From Bradyrhizobium sp. SZCCT0231 (GTDB lineage Bacteria > Pseudomonadota > Alphaproteobacteria > Rhizobiales > Xanthobacteraceae), in the NCBI RefSeq assembly GCF_018130245.1, contig NZ_JAFCKP010000001.1:1-64000 (forward strand): DNA of 64,000 nucleotides, written 5' to 3'. This document shows positions 46,060 to 55,569 of this stretch, one piece after another. The translations under genes were made by a program, and so were the position numbers. Within the stretch, counting starts at the first letter, position 1; every line of letters begins with the position of its first letter. The notes beneath the pieces were generated by a model. That model did no database searches and was not told where the DNA came from. It was given only the letters and a program-made list of their open reading frames with translations.

Positions 46060-47688
46060 CTACGCCGCCGCGTTCGGGAAGCGATAATCCTTGAACTGGT
46101 CGCGCAGTGCCGTCTTCAGGATCTTGCCCGTCGCGGTATGCGGGATGCCGTCGACGAAGACGACATCGTCGGGCATCCACCATTTGGCGATCTTGCCATC
46201 CATGTATTTGAGGATGTCCTCGCGTGTGGTCTGCTGGCCCTGCCTGAGCTGCACGATCAAAAGCGGCCTCTCATCCCATTTGGGGTGGAACACGCCGATC
46301 ACGGCGGCTTCCGCCACGGCCGGGTGGCCGACCGCGAGGTTTTCGAGGTCGATCGAGGAGATCCACTCGCCGCCGGACTTGATCACGTCCTTGGAGCGGT
46401 CGGTGATCCGCATGTAGCCGTCCTCGTCGATGGTCGAGACGTCGCCGGTGTCGAAGAAGCCTTCCTCGTCGAGGATACTGGTGTCGACGTGGTAATAGGC
46501 CTTGGCGACGGCGGGCCCGGAGACCTTGAGGCGGCCGAAGGTCTTGCCGTCCCAGGGCAGCTCCTTGCCGGCATCGTCGGTGATCTTCATCTGCACGCCG
46601 AAGGGCGCATAACCCTGCATCTGGAGCACGTCGAGCTTGGCATCGCCCGTTGCATTCTGGAACGGCGGCTTCAGCGCCGCGACGCTGCCGATCGGGCTCA
46701 TTTCGGTCATGCCCCAGGCATGGCGGACGTTCGAGCCCATGTCGAGGAAGGCCTTGATCATCGAGCGCGGCATCGCCGATCCGCCGCAGACCACCATCTT
46801 CAGATCCGGCAGCTTGAGATTGTTGGCGGCCATGTGCTGGAGCAGCATCAGCCACACCGTCGGTACGCCGGCGGTGTGCGTCACCTTCTCGGTCGAGAGC
46901 AGCTCATAGACCGAGGCGCCGTCGAGCTTGGCACCGGGCATGACCAGCTTGGTGCCCTGCGAGGGCGCGGAAAAGGCGATGCCCCAGCTGTTGGCGTGGA
47001 ACAGCGGAACCACCGGCAGCATTGTCTCGGACGCACTGGTGCCGAGCGCGTCGACATTGTTGGCCATCAGCGCGTGCAGCACGTTGGAGCGATGCGAGTA
47101 CAGCACGCCCTTCGGGTCGCCCGTGGTGCCCGACGTGTAGCACATCGCGGCCGCCGTGTTCTCGTCGAAGTCCTTCCATTTGAACTTGCCGTCGGCCTCG
47201 GCAATCCAGTCCTCGTAGGCCACTGCGTTCTTCAGCGTGGTCTCGGGCATATGCGCCTTGTCGGTGAGCACGATGTAGCGCTCCACGCTTGTCAGCTTGT
47301 CGGCGACCTTCTCCAGGATCGGAACGAAGGTGATGTCGGTCATCACGATGCGGTCCTGCGCATGGTTGATGATCCAGGCGATCTGCTCGGGGAAAAGGCG
47401 GGGATTGACGGTATGGCAGATGGCGCCGATCCCCATGATGCCGTACCAAGCCTCGAGATGGCGCCAGGTGTTCCAGGCGATCGTTGCGACACGGTCGCCG
47501 AGCTTGATGCCGTCGCGTTCCAGCATCTGCGAGACCTTGAGCGCGCGCTTGTGGATCTCGGCGTAGTTGGTGCGATGGATCGGTCCCTCGACCGAGCGCG
47601 TGACCACCTCCTGCTTGCCATGAATCCTGGCGGCGTGTTCGATGATCCGGTGGCAGAGCAGGGGCCAATCTTGCATCAAACCAAGCAT
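46060..47688 (-). CDS. AMP-forming fatty/organic acyl-CoA ligase
   Basis: A 542-residue ANL-superfamily ligase. The AMP-binding P-loop-like motif [19 protein letters not shown] is at about residues 185-203; AWGMTEMSP (A5) and [24 protein letters not shown] (A7-A8) follow, and the C-terminal catalytic Lys is in [13 protein letters not shown]. Overall pattern ([27 protein letters not shown]) is that of medium/long-chain or 3-methylmercaptopropionyl-CoA ligases; the substrate is undetermined. Single gene, divergent from the extensin-like gene. Confidence 0.9.
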   Translation of the reverse strand: MLGLMQDWPLLCHRIIEHAARIHGKQEVVTRSVEGPIHRTNYAEIHKRALKVSQMLERDGIKLGDRVATIAWNTWRHLEAWYGIMGIGAICHTVNPRLFPEQIAWIINHAQDRIVMTDITFVPILEKVADKLTSVERYIVLTDKAHMPETTLKNAVAYEDWIAEADGKFKWKDFDENTAAAMCYTSGTTGDPKGVLYSHRSNVLHALMANNVDALGTSASETMLPVVPLFHANSWGIAFSAPSQGTKLVMPGAKLDGASVYELLSTEKVTHTAGVPTVWLMLLQHMAANNLKLPDLKMVVCGGSAMPRSMIKAFLDMGSNVRHAWGMTEMSPIGSVAALKPPFQNATGDAKLDVLQMQGYAPFGVQMKITDDAGKELPWDGKTFGRLKVSGPAVAKAYYHVDTSILDEEGFFDTGDVSTIDEDGYMRITDRSKDVIKSGGEWISSIDLENLAVGHPAVAEAAVIGVFHPKWDERPLLIVQLRQGQQTTREDILKYMDGKIAKWWMPDDVVFVDGIPHTATGKILKTALRDQFKDYRFPNAAA

Positions 47689-47753
47689 TCCGACGTTCCT
47701 CCGAGAAGTTGCTGGGCGCTTTGTCGCTCTCAGCGTTGGGCCAAAGAATTGAC

Positions 47754-48833
47754 ATGACTTTTAGCCTGCCGGACTTTCGCCGCAAATGGTCTTGTCGCGG
47801 CTATATGTCCGCTGGCGCGGCAATGGTTACCGCTGTGCTGGGGATGTCGCTTGTGCTGACGGAGCGGGCAGAGGCGCGAAAATATGCTGCGCCGCTCGAT
47901 ATCTTTGGTCTTGGTACACCACGACCGCGTCCGACGGTTCATTCCGCCAAGATCCCGCTCCCGAAACCACGCCCCGAGGAGGCCCCGAAAGCGTCGGACG
48001 AGGCCCCGCCGGAGGCCGAGGGCAAGCCGTCCCCGGACACGCCGGGGGACACCAAGCCCGCCGAGGCCGCGCGGCCGCCGGAGAAGCAGCTCTCGGCCTG
48101 CCGCCTCGCGCTGACCGAGGAGATCGCGGTCGCACCGTCCATTCCGGATATCCGCGGCCCCGGCGCCTGTGGCGGCGAGGATCTGGTGCGGCTGGAGGCC
48201 ATCGTGCTGCCGGACAAGCGCAAGGTGACGGTGAAGCCGGCGGCGATCCTCCGCTGCACCATGGCGTCCGCCATAGCGGACTGGGTGCGCAAGGACATGG
48301 CTCCGCTGGCCGCGAGCCTCGGCTCCGCCATCAGCGATCTCGACAATTTCGACAGCTTCGAGTGCCGCGGCCGCAACCGCGTCGTCGGTGCGATGCTGTC
48401 CGAGCACGGCAAGGCCAATGCTCTCGACATCCGCGCCATCAAGCTCGCCAATGGGCAGTCGTTCGGCCTCACCGACCGTTCCATGTCGCGCGATGTGCGT
48501 GAGCGCGTGCTGCATTCGGTCTGCGCGCGCTTCTCCACCGTGCTCGGCCCGGGCTCGGACTGGTACCATGAGGACCACATCCATCTCGATCTGGCGCAGC
48601 GGCGCAACGACTACCGGATCTGTCAGTGGAACGTGTGGGATCCCCTGCCGCTAATCGCCCCGCTGCTGCCGGCGGAACGGCCCGAGGAGGCGCCGCCGCG
48701 CGAGGTCGCGGCCAAGCCCGAAGACAAGGAGGGCGCTGAGAACGAGGCGACAGAGAAATCGGCTGCGCCTACGGACAGGTCAGACGGCAACAAAGCCCAA
48801 CCTTCCAAACCCGCAACAAAAAAGCGCCGGTAA
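47754..48833 (+). CDS. extensin-like C-terminal domain protein, exported
   Basis: A 359-residue protein. A membrane or signal segment (about residues 17-38) precedes a long Pro-rich, charged linker (about 45-115: PLPKPRPEEAPKASDEAPPEAEGK). The extensin-like domain (about 120-300) begins SACRLALTEEIAVAP and includes ILRCTMASAIADWV, GKANALDIRAIKL and WYHEDHIHLDL, a His/Asp-rich set like that of peptidoglycan D,D-peptidase folds. A Lys/Glu/Ala-rich tail follows. It may bind or cut cell wall. Its stop codon lies inside a bidirectional terminator shared with the convergent transpeptidase gene. Confidence 0.85.
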   Translation: MTFSLPDFRRKWSCRGYMSAGAAMVTAVLGMSLVLTERAEARKYAAPLDIFGLGTPRPRPTVHSAKIPLPKPRPEEAPKASDEAPPEAEGKPSPDTPGDTKPAEAARPPEKQLSACRLALTEEIAVAPSIPDIRGPGACGGEDLVRLEAIVLPDKRKVTVKPAAILRCTMASAIADWVRKDMAPLAASLGSAISDLDNFDSFECRGRNRVVGAMLSEHGKANALDIRAIKLANGQSFGLTDRSMSRDVRERVLHSVCARFSTVLGPGSDWYHEDHIHLDLAQRRNDYRICQWNVWDPLPLIAPLLPAERPEEAPPREVAAKPEDKEGAENEATEKSAAPTDRSDGNKAQPSKPATKKRR

Positions 48834-48847
48834 AGACCGGCGCTTTT
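48820..48847. terminator. bidirectional intrinsic terminator overlapping a stop codon
   Basis: AAAAGCGCCGGT (48820-48831), loop AAAG, ACCGGCGCTTTT (48836-48847): a perfect 12-bp stem with A-run on one side and T-run on the other, so it can stop transcription from both directions. The TAA stop of the extensin-like gene (48831-48833) is at the top of the stem. Confidence 0.88.
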
Positions 48848-48870
48848 GATTGTCCGAGATCAGGAAGCGA

Positions 48871-49557
48871 TCAGTAGCTGCCCGCTTGGCCGGTCTGGCT
48901 GCTGCCGAGCGCCAGACGTGAATTGTAGGGCGAGTCGCCGTGCTTCGGCTCGAGCACCACGACGAGGGTGCCGACCTTGACGCGATCATAGAGATCGATC
49001 GCGTCCTCGTTGGTCAGGCGGATGCAACCGGACGAGATCGAGGCGCCGATATATTCCGGCTGGTTGGTGCCGTGGATGCGGAACAGCGTGTCCTTGCCTC
49101 CCGAATAGAGGTACATCGCACGGGAGCCCATCGGATTGTCCGGGCCGGGGGCGACATAGGTCGGCACGCCCAGACGCGAAATTTCGCCGGGGGTGGGGTG
49201 CCAGGCCGGCCACTCGGTCTTGCTGCCCACCTTGGCGATGCCCGACCAGGCCATCGCCTCTTCACCGACGGTGATGCCGTAACGGATCGCCTTGCCGCCA
49301 TCCAGCACGTAATAGAGGTAATGGTTGTCGGAATCGACCACGATCGAGCCAGGCGATTCCTTGCGGTGGTACTGGACGATGGCGCGGCGGAACGGCTCTG
49401 CGACCGCAGTATTCTCGTACTTGACCTTGGCGAGGAGTTCTTTGTCCTTCGGCTTGAAGGCCTTGGTGTCGGTCGCCTCGTAGTGAGTGGCCTGCATGCA
49501 GCCCGACAGCATCAGGCCAGCGGCCAAAATCCCAAACTTAACTTTCAGCGACGACAT
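48871..49557 (-). CDS. L,D-transpeptidase (YkuD) lipoprotein
   Basis: A 228-residue cell-wall enzyme. The N-terminus MSSLKVKFGILAAGLMLSGC has a lipobox with the lipid-bearing Cys. The YkuD domain (about residues 70-205) contains the catalytic signature HGTNQPEYIGASISSGCIRLTNED with the active Cys in SSGCIRL. It should form 3-3 cross-links or attach proteins to peptidoglycan from the periplasmic face. ATG 49557 is chosen because the lipoprotein signal begins there; the frame runs on to 49689. Confidence 0.92.
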   Translation of the reverse strand: MSSLKVKFGILAAGLMLSGCMQATHYEATDTKAFKPKDKELLAKVKYENTAVAEPFRRAIVQYHRKESPGSIVVDSDNHYLYYVLDGGKAIRYGITVGEEAMAWSGIAKVGSKTEWPAWHPTPGEISRLGVPTYVAPGPDNPMGSRAMYLYSGGKDTLFRIHGTNQPEYIGASISSGCIRLTNEDAIDLYDRVKVGTLVVVLEPKHGDSPYNSRLALGSSQTGQAGSY

Positions 49558-49894
49558 GGTTTGGTTCCAATCAAAACAATACCGTGCGGAGGGCCTGAGC
49601 CTGGCGCCCAAGTTCCTCGACTCCGCTGATCCCATTATCGTTGAAATCTGCCACAATTCCAGCGCTGAAGGCCTTTTCCCGCGCTGCAAGAGCCCAGCTG
49701 TGGCTTTTCTGCCGCAAATTTGGGGGTGTTGTGAGGGTTTTTTTGGCGAAATGCGCCAAGCTGTCGATTCCGTGCCACAGTTGAGCCCGGGGGCGCCACA
49801 AATGCAAACGCTCCGTTAATGTTGTTGTCATCGTGAACCTGTCAGAATCGCGCTAAGGGGCTGTCATTCTGTCGCAGGATCTCTGGAGCTTTTG
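49558..49894. other. 337-bp divergent intergenic region, nothing recognised
   Basis: The gap between the L,D-transpeptidase and corA genes. It is less GC-rich than the coding flanks, with a T7 run near 49740. I found no gene, FixK2 box, EcfG promoter, M-box or ykoK-type magnesium riboswitch, or strong hairpin. It must hold both genes' promoters. Confidence 0.6.
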
Positions 49895-50872
49895 ATGTTT
49901 TCGGTGTTTGTTCCCTCCGAGTCCGTCCTCAAGAAGGCTGTCATCGAGGATCTTGCGGCGGTGCCGGAGCACGCCGTCTGGATCGACCTCGTCAATCCGA
50001 GCGCGGCCGAGGACAAGGCGGTGGAGCGGCTCGCGGGCATCGCCATCCCAACCCGGGAAGACATGCAGGAGATCGAGATCTCCAGCCGCCTCTATATGGA
50101 GAACGGCGCGCGCTACATGACTGCGACGCTGATGTGCTACTCCGATACCGACATGCCCCGGACCACGGCGGTGACCTTCATCCTCGGCGACCACCGCCTG
50201 GTGACGGTGCGCTACGACCAGCCGAAGCCGTTCGCCCTGGTCGAGGCCAAGCTCGGTCGCTCCTGCACGCCTTCCATCACCGGCGAGATGGTGCTGATGG
50301 AGCTGCTGGACGCCGTGATCGACCGCTGCGCCGACATTCTGGAGCGTTGCGGCACCGAGATCGATCAGGTCTCGCACGACATCTTCGAGCCTGAGAGCGA
50401 GCGCCACGGGCAGGCAAAGAGATATTCCCAGATCTTGATCTCGATCGGCCGCAAGGGCGATTTGACCTCGAAGGTTCGCGAGAGTCTGGTGTCGATCGGT
50501 CGCGTCGTGACGTTCCTGTCCGCGGTGGTCGAGGGCGTGAAATGGTCGAAGGACATGCGCGAGCAGCTCAAGACCATGCAGCGCGACGTCGCCTCGCTGA
50601 CCGACCACGCCTCCTATCTGTCCAACAAGATCACCTTCGTGCTCGACGCCATGCTCGGAGTCGTCAATCTCGAGCAGAACAACATCATCAAGCTGTTCTC
50701 GGTGATGGCCGTCGTCCTGATGCCGCCGACGCTGATCGCCTCGGTCTACGGCATGAATTTCAAGTTGATGCCGGAACTCGAATGGGTGCACGGCTATCCG
50801 ATGGCGCTGGTGATGATGCTGATCGCCGCCATCGTTCCGTACTGGATCTTCAAGTGGAAGAAGTGGCTGTAG
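49895..50872 (+). CDS. corA: CorA-family magnesium/cobalt channel
   Basis: A 325-residue protein. A large soluble N-terminal domain (about residues 1-255) with long helices (EQLKTMQRDVASLTDHASYLSNKITFVLDAMLGVVNLEQNNIIKLFSVMAVVLMPPTLIAS) leads to the two C-terminal membrane helices. The loop signature YGMNF after TM1 is the CorA ion selectivity motif, and the protein ends with WIFKWKKWL, a basic cap. It acts as a pentameric Mg2+ channel. The start is ATG 49895, preceded by CTGGAG; a TTG directly before it is not needed. Confidence 0.94.
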   Translation: MFSVFVPSESVLKKAVIEDLAAVPEHAVWIDLVNPSAAEDKAVERLAGIAIPTREDMQEIEISSRLYMENGARYMTATLMCYSDTDMPRTTAVTFILGDHRLVTVRYDQPKPFALVEAKLGRSCTPSITGEMVLMELLDAVIDRCADILERCGTEIDQVSHDIFEPESERHGQAKRYSQILISIGRKGDLTSKVRESLVSIGRVVTFLSAVVEGVKWSKDMREQLKTMQRDVASLTDHASYLSNKITFVLDAMLGVVNLEQNNIIKLFSVMAVVLMPPTLIASVYGMNFKLMPELEWVHGYPMALVMMLIAAIVPYWIFKWKKWL

Positions 50873-51077
50873 GTGCCGTGCTCGAGCAAAGATACCTACC
50901 GAGACCTTACGCCGCTCGCAAAGACACGGTAAATCGTGTCGCAGAATAGATCGGGATTGCGGCGGCGCGGTGATGCGCGAATCGTGCCGCAATTCCTCCG
51001 GTAAAATTTGAGCGGTGGGCTGAACGTTTGCGCGAAACTTGTCTGCGATAAGCAGTGCGTAGCCGCGAGGAACAGCC

Positions 51078-51296
51078 ATGGTTGAGAAACACATAACGTC
51101 GCCCCGCAACGTCATCGATCTGGCGAACTATCGTCAGGTCCTGGCGAGCGGCAAGGCGCCGTCGATGTCGGCACGCATGTGCCGGCACTGTGGTGCTCCG
51201 CTGCTCGATGGTGAGAACGACGACGACTGCTCGACTGCATTCAGCACGGCCGCTTCGCTGCCGCGCGAGAGGTCGCGTCGGATTCGACTCGATTGA
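51078..51296 (+). CDS. small protein with a CxxC...C zinc-ribbon-like motif
   Basis: A 72-residue protein (MVEKHITSPRNVIDLANYRQVLASGK...). Residues 35-51 read CRHCGAPLLDGENDDDC, a knuckle suggesting zinc binding. The C-terminal part is Ser/Arg-rich. GAGGAACAGCC precedes the ATG. A large hairpin follows immediately after the stop. Function unknown. The 205 bp upstream hold no recognisable element. Confidence 0.68.
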   Translation: MVEKHITSPRNVIDLANYRQVLASGKAPSMSARMCRHCGAPLLDGENDDDCSTAFSTAASLPRERSRRIRLD

Positions 51297-51300
51297 GGAA

Positions 51301-51358
51301 CGGAAGGTAAGGGCGATCCAGGTCTTGCGGCGGCGTTGTCTGGATCGCCTTGCTTCCG
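51301..51358. repeat. large stem-loop just after the small zinc-ribbon gene
   Basis: CGGAAG (51301-51306) pairs with CTTCCG (51353-51358), and GGCGATCCAG (51312-51321) with CTGGATCGCC (51340-51349), leaving an 18-nt GC-rich loop. It starts 5 bp after the stop codon and could act as an mRNA 3'-end stabiliser or a terminator without T-run. Confidence 0.55.
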
Positions 51359-51491
51359 TCCCGAGTTCTCCCTGACGTTTGGCCGTGCGTCCGATTTGGG
51401 CCATGGCGCCTCCGCCCGACCCCTCTTATCTCTATTGGTATTCGTGGCGGAGCCGGCTAGGCTTGCGCGCGTTGTGACGTCGGAGGTGCCG

Positions 51492-52121
51492 ATGGGTGTT
51501 GGAATCAAAGAACCCACCAGGGCCGGGCACATGTCCGGCGAGCGCTTTCGTGCGTTCCAGGAGGGTCGCCCGGATCATGAACGCTGGGAACTCGTTGCAG
51601 GTGTCCCGATAATGATGACCCCGCCAACGATCGCGCACAACCGCATCGCAGGAAACCTCGAGCGTCTGCTCAACGATGCGTTGGCGCGACACGACCAGGG
51701 TCGCATTGCCATGCAGCGTCCGGGCATCGAGCTCGGCTCGGGCGAATTTCGGCCGGAACCGGACGTCGCGGTCATCGATGCAGAGTACGAGCCGGACCAG
51801 AGGTTTGTGGACCGGGCCTATCTGTTGGCGGAGATCGTCTCCGCGACCGACGGCACGCGGGTGCCCGACACCGAGACGAAGTGGATCGACGTCAAGCGGA
51901 CCATCTATCTCGCACATGCGGCCTGCGATGCAGTGCTCATCATCGAGCAGGACCGGATGGAGGTGCGCCTGGACGCCAGGACGCAAGCCGGGTGGAATTC
52001 GCAAACGCTCGGAGCATCCGATGATCTGAAGCTGCCCGAATTCGGGCTGCAATGCGCAGTCGCCGATCTCTACGAGGGGACGCCGCTCCAGCCGCGTCGC
52101 GGACAACAACGTTCAGCTTGA
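51492..52121 (+). CDS. Uma2/DUF820-family PD-(D/E)XK nuclease-fold protein
   Basis: A 209-residue protein. Seen: the family's RWELVAGVPIMMTPPTIAHNRI, EFRPEPDVAVID with the active-site Asp, LLAEIVSATD with the acidic residue, and KWIDVKRTIY with the Lys. These match the Uma2 restriction-endonuclease-like fold that is frequent in cyanobacteria and rhizobia. True nuclease activity is not shown for most members. GGAGGTG precedes ATG 51492; the longer frame from 51336 is not needed. It stands alone. Confidence 0.85.
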   Translation: MGVGIKEPTRAGHMSGERFRAFQEGRPDHERWELVAGVPIMMTPPTIAHNRIAGNLERLLNDALARHDQGRIAMQRPGIELGSGEFRPEPDVAVIDAEYEPDQRFVDRAYLLAEIVSATDGTRVPDTETKWIDVKRTIYLAHAACDAVLIIEQDRMEVRLDARTQAGWNSQTLGASDDLKLPEFGLQCAVADLYEGTPLQPRRGQQRSA

Positions 52122-52173
52122 TCTTTGTCTCGTTCCGGGTCTGCCCCTGATGGGCCAACCGGGAATGACGAGA

Positions 52174-52932
52174 TCAAACGTGCTGGCCGCCGTTGATGTG
52201 GATCTCGGCGCCGTTGACGTAAGAGCTGGTGTCGGTGCACAGCACGTAGATGATCTTTGCCACTTCGTCGGGCGTGCCGAGCCGGTGCATCGGGATCTGC
52301 TGCTCGACGATCTTCTCGGTGCCGGGCGACAGGATCGAGGTGTCGATCTCGCCCGGGGCGATCGCGTTGACGCGCACGCCGACGCGGCCGAAGTCGGAAG
52401 CCATCTCGCGCGTCAGCGAGGCGAGCGCCGCCTTCGAGGTGGCATAAGCCGCGCCCGCGAAGGGGTGCACGCGCGAGCCTGCGATCGAGGTGACGTTGAC
52501 GACCGAGCCCTTGGCGGCCTTCAATTCCTCGATCAGCCCGCGCGCCATCATGATCGGCGCGAAGAAGTTGACATTGAAGACGTGAGTCCAGGTGTCGAGG
52601 TCGGTGTCGACCGAACCGAGCCTGGAGCCGCCCGGTCCTTTGGGCGAGATCGCGGCATTGTTGACCAGCGCGTGCAGCGTGCCGCCTTCGAGCCGCTGGC
52701 GGATCTCGCCGATCGCGCGCGCGGTGTCCTGGGGATCGCCGAGGTCGACCTGGATGTGGTCCTCGGGTCCCGCGTCCCACGGGCAGTCCTCGGGAAAGGG
52801 GTGCCGCGAGCAGGTGATGACCCGCCAGCCCGCCGAGGAGAAGCGGATCACGGTGGCGTGGCCGATGCCGCGGCTGGCTCCGGTCAGGAGCAGCGTACGA
52901 CGCGGCGCATTGGACGAATGCGGCATGGACAT
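52174..52932 (-). CDS. short-chain dehydrogenase/reductase
   Basis: A 252-residue classical SDR. The NAD(P)-binding TGASRGIGHAT is at about residues 18-28, NNAAIS at about 92-97, the catalytic Ser in NVTSIAGS, and YATSKAAL (YxxxK) at about 162-169. Substrate unknown. It lies 44 bp downstream of pdxH on the same strand, so the two may be co-transcribed. It starts MSMPHSS; either of the first two Met codons could be used. Confidence 0.9.
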   Translation of the reverse strand: MSMPHSSNAPRRTLLLTGASRGIGHATVIRFSSAGWRVITCSRHPFPEDCPWDAGPEDHIQVDLGDPQDTARAIGEIRQRLEGGTLHALVNNAAISPKGPGGSRLGSVDTDLDTWTHVFNVNFFAPIMMARGLIEELKAAKGSVVNVTSIAGSRVHPFAGAAYATSKAALASLTREMASDFGRVGVRVNAIAPGEIDTSILSPGTEKIVEQQIPMHRLGTPDEVAKIIYVLCTDTSSYVNGAEIHINGGQHV

Positions 52933-52976
52933 CTTTCAATTCGGCCCAAAGCTCGAGACAAGGTTCAAGATGATGC

Positions 52977-53618
52977 TCATGGGTACATCCGCGTCTTGGA
53001 CCATTTCTGGCCGGCCGCGTCACGGCGAAATTCGATGCGGTCGTGCAGGCGGAACGGGCGGTCGTGCCAGAACTCGATACGCGAGGGCGTGATGCGCCAG
53101 CCGCTCCAGCCCGGCGGCCGCGGCACTTCGCCGATGACGTATTTGGCCGCAACCTTGGCGATGGCTTGTTCGAAGGCGAAGCGGCTCTCCAGCTCTTGCG
53201 ACTGCTTGCTCGCCCAGGCGCCGATCTGGGCCTGCTTGGGGCGCGTGGCGAAATAGGCGTCGGCTTCAGTGTCGGTCACCGGCGTCACGTTGCCGCGAAT
53301 GCGGACCTGGCGGCGCAGCGATTTCCAGTGAAAAAGTAACGCTGCCTTAGGATTTGCGGCGAGTTCGCGGCCCTTCTGGCTGGCGATGTGGCTGTAGAAG
53401 ACGAAACCCTCGGTATCGAAGCCCTTCATCAGCACCATGCGCACGTCAGGCAGCCCGTCAGGGTCGACGGTTGCGAGCGCCATGGCGTTCGGATCGTTCG
53501 GCTCGCTCTTGATCGCCTCGTTCAGCCAGGTCTCGAACAGCGCAAATGGCTCGTCGGCGGCAGTGAAATCACCGGATGTTAAGGGTGTCTGGTGTTTCAT
53601 CGAGGTCGTGTCGGTCAT
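52977..53618 (-). CDS. pdxH: pyridoxamine 5'-phosphate oxidase
   Basis: A 213-residue FMN enzyme that makes pyridoxal 5'-phosphate, the last step of vitamin B6 synthesis and salvage. Seen: [62 protein letters not shown] (FMN and substrate contacts), and the C-terminal signature [19 protein letters not shown] near the end. Length is normal. The start at 53618 is the first Met; [12 protein letters not shown] is an alternative six codons in. Confidence 0.95.
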   Translation of the reverse strand: MTDTTSMKHQTPLTSGDFTAADEPFALFETWLNEAIKSEPNDPNAMALATVDPDGLPDVRMVLMKGFDTEGFVFYSHIASQKGRELAANPKAALLFHWKSLRRQVRIRGNVTPVTDTEADAYFATRPKQAQIGAWASKQSQELESRFAFEQAIAKVAAKYVIGEVPRPPGWSGWRITPSRIEFWHDRPFRLHDRIEFRRDAAGQKWSKTRMYP

Positions 53619-53731
53619 GTCTGGAGTCCGAGTTGCGTCCCGCGGCCCAAAACGCGTTGTTGTCCGCTACCGCCCTATATAGGGCATGGGGACGCGTTGG
53701 CCTATCGGCGATCCGGCCGTCCGGCTTTGTC

Positions 53732-54139
53732 ATGACGATGATTCTGATCGGGGTTGGCGCCGGGGGGTGCAGCTTTTCCCGCAACGACAGCAGCGCCTAT
53801 GCCAAGGCCGACGACAGCGACCTCACCGGCTCGATCGCGCGGCCGGCGAAGGACGCTCCCCCGACCGAGACCGATCTCGCCTTCACCCGCAACGCCGCCT
53901 CCGACGTCCTCAGCAAGGGCGACAAGGATTCCAGCCAGCATTGGGAGAATCCGGAGACCGGCGCGCGCGGCTCGGTGACGCCGATCGCCCAGTCCTATGC
54001 CGCCGAGGACGGACGCAAATGCCGCGACTTCCTGGCGAGCTACGTCAACGGCAGCACCGAAAGCTGGCTCCAGGGCGCCGGCTGCCAAAGCAGCCGTGGC
54101 CGTTGGGAGATTCATACGCTAAAGCCGTGGCGGAGCTAG
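53732..54139 (+). CDS. lipoprotein resembling RT0821/Lpp0805-type surface proteins
   Basis: A 135-residue protein. MTMILIGVGAGGCSFSRND has a lipobox-like GAGGC. The rest (SDVLSKGDKDSSQHWENPETGARGSVTPIAQSYAAEDGRKCRDFLASYV) resembles the C-terminal domain of rickettsial-type 17-kDa surface antigens: W-N-x-x-TG.GS, and a CRDF segment. The signal n-region has no positive charge, so the true start may be a TTG about 30 codons earlier. Two Cys in the mature part. It is divergent from pdxH. Confidence 0.68.
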   Translation: MTMILIGVGAGGCSFSRNDSSAYAKADDSDLTGSIARPAKDAPPTETDLAFTRNAASDVLSKGDKDSSQHWENPETGARGSVTPIAQSYAAEDGRKCRDFLASYVNGSTESWLQGAGCQSSRGRWEIHTLKPWRS

Positions 54140-54245
54140 CTTCAGCGCGCTCCTAGTTGCAAAAATGCCACTCTCTTCCCACATGACCGGCAGGTGGGGC
54201 GGGGAGCCCTTTGAACAATTCGATTTCTTGAAGGAGACGTGACGA

Positions 54246-55208
54246 ATGCGCGACCCCTATGAGGTCTTGGGGGTGCCGCGGAGCGCCAGCGCTGCCGCGA
54301 TCAAAAGCGCCTATCGCAAGCTGGCGAAGAAGCACCATCCGGACAGCAACAAGGGTGACCCGAAGGCGGCCGAGCGCTTCGCCGAGCTCAACTCGGCCAA
54401 CGAGATCCTCGGCGACGAGGACAAGCGCAAGCAGTTTGACCGTGGCGAGATCGACGCCGAGGGCAAGCCGCGCTTCCAGGGCTTTCCGGGTGGCGGCGGC
54501 CCACGCGGCCGCGCGGGCCCTGGCGGGTTCGAGAGCTATACGTTTCGGAGCGGCGGTGCGGGCGGCCCGGGCGGCGGCGCGTTCGAGGATATCCTCAACA
54601 GCATGTTCGGCGGCGGAACGCGCGGCGCGCGGCCCGGGGCCGGCGGCGGCGCCCAGTTCGAGTTCGACACCGGCGGCATCGGGCTCGATCTCGACGTCAA
54701 CGTCGCCATGTCCGTTTCGCTGGAGGAGTCGGCCAAGGGGGGCGAGAAGCGCGTCCGGCTGCCGACGGGCAAGGAGCTCAACGTCAAGATTCCGGCTGGC
54801 GTCACCGAAGGCCAGCAGATTCGGCTCCGGGGGCAAGGCGAGAGCGCGCATGGCCATCCGCCCGGCGATCTCCTGATCACCATCAACATTGCGCCGCACC
54901 CGTTCTTCAAGGTCGAGGGTGCCGACCTCAGGATCGACCTGCCGGTCACGCTTTACGAGGCGGTGCTCGGCGGCAAGGTCCGCGTGCCCACCCTCGGCAA
55001 TGCCGTGGAGCTCTCGGTCCCCAAAAACACCTCCAGCGGCCGGACCTTCCGCCTCAAGGGCAAGGGCCTGCCCAAAGCCGGTGGAACCGGGGATCTCTTC
55101 GTGACCATCAGGATTATGCTACCGGACGGGAACGACACAGAGCTTGAGGCATTGATGGAGAAATGGCGGGACCAACATCCCTACAATCCGCGTAGCGGGC
55201 TCGGCTAG
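54246..55208 (+). CDS. DnaJ-class co-chaperone without zinc finger (CbpA type)
   Basis: A 320-residue J-protein. The J domain (about residues 1-70) has the HPD motif in [12 protein letters not shown] long Gly/Phe-rich region (about 75-140: [31 protein letters not shown]) and two DnaJ C-terminal beta domains (about 150-305) follow. The four CxxCxGxG zinc motifs of DnaJ are absent, so it is a class B/CbpA-type partner of DnaK. AAGGAGACG precedes the start. No CIRCE or ROSE thermosensor is apparent in the leader. Confidence 0.92.
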   Translation: MRDPYEVLGVPRSASAAAIKSAYRKLAKKHHPDSNKGDPKAAERFAELNSANEILGDEDKRKQFDRGEIDAEGKPRFQGFPGGGGPRGRAGPGGFESYTFRSGGAGGPGGGAFEDILNSMFGGGTRGARPGAGGGAQFEFDTGGIGLDLDVNVAMSVSLEESAKGGEKRVRLPTGKELNVKIPAGVTEGQQIRLRGQGESAHGHPPGDLLITINIAPHPFFKVEGADLRIDLPVTLYEAVLGGKVRVPTLGNAVELSVPKNTSSGRTFRLKGKGLPKAGGTGDLFVTIRIMLPDGNDTELEALMEKWRDQHPYNPRSGLG

Positions 55209-55569
55209 CATACGATCCGGACCCGGAGGGCTGCGTGCGCAAACAAGAGGGCGCTATCCGAGGCCACCTCGACGATCGGAGCATTCTCTTCCCGAAAGGA
55301 TGATGCTCAACATACGTCTGAAGCGCATTGCGCTTCGACGCTGACGTTTGAGGCGTGTCGGCTGTCCGGCGGGGCAGCCGATAAAAAGGTGCGGCCTCGA
55401 GAGGGGGACCAGCGCGGTACCAAAAACCCCAATCGAGGCCGCCCGCGTCGATCGGCGGATCGAACGCCACTCATAATCGCGTGAACACCCGGTGCGATAA
55501 TGAGACGCGCCGATGTTCTGATTCCAAATTTTCGATGACGGAATCTGGGCACTGCGCCTGTGCAGTTGT
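55209..55569. other. 361-bp convergent intergenic region with a degenerate repeat
   Basis: The stretch begins with CATACGATCCGGACCC and ends its first part with AGGATGATGCTC, a degraded relative of the GAGCATGATC-type element at 36472-36541. The rest has no gene-like frame of merit; the short ORFs on the reverse strand lack ribosome sites and coding-like third positions. Confidence 0.5.

Noticed and set aside
54140-54245. Possible ROSE-type RNA thermometer ahead of the DnaJ-like gene
   Set aside because: The leader lacks the conserved UUGCU segment facing the AGGAG. The TTCTTGAAGGAG stretch forms no convincing occluding hairpin.
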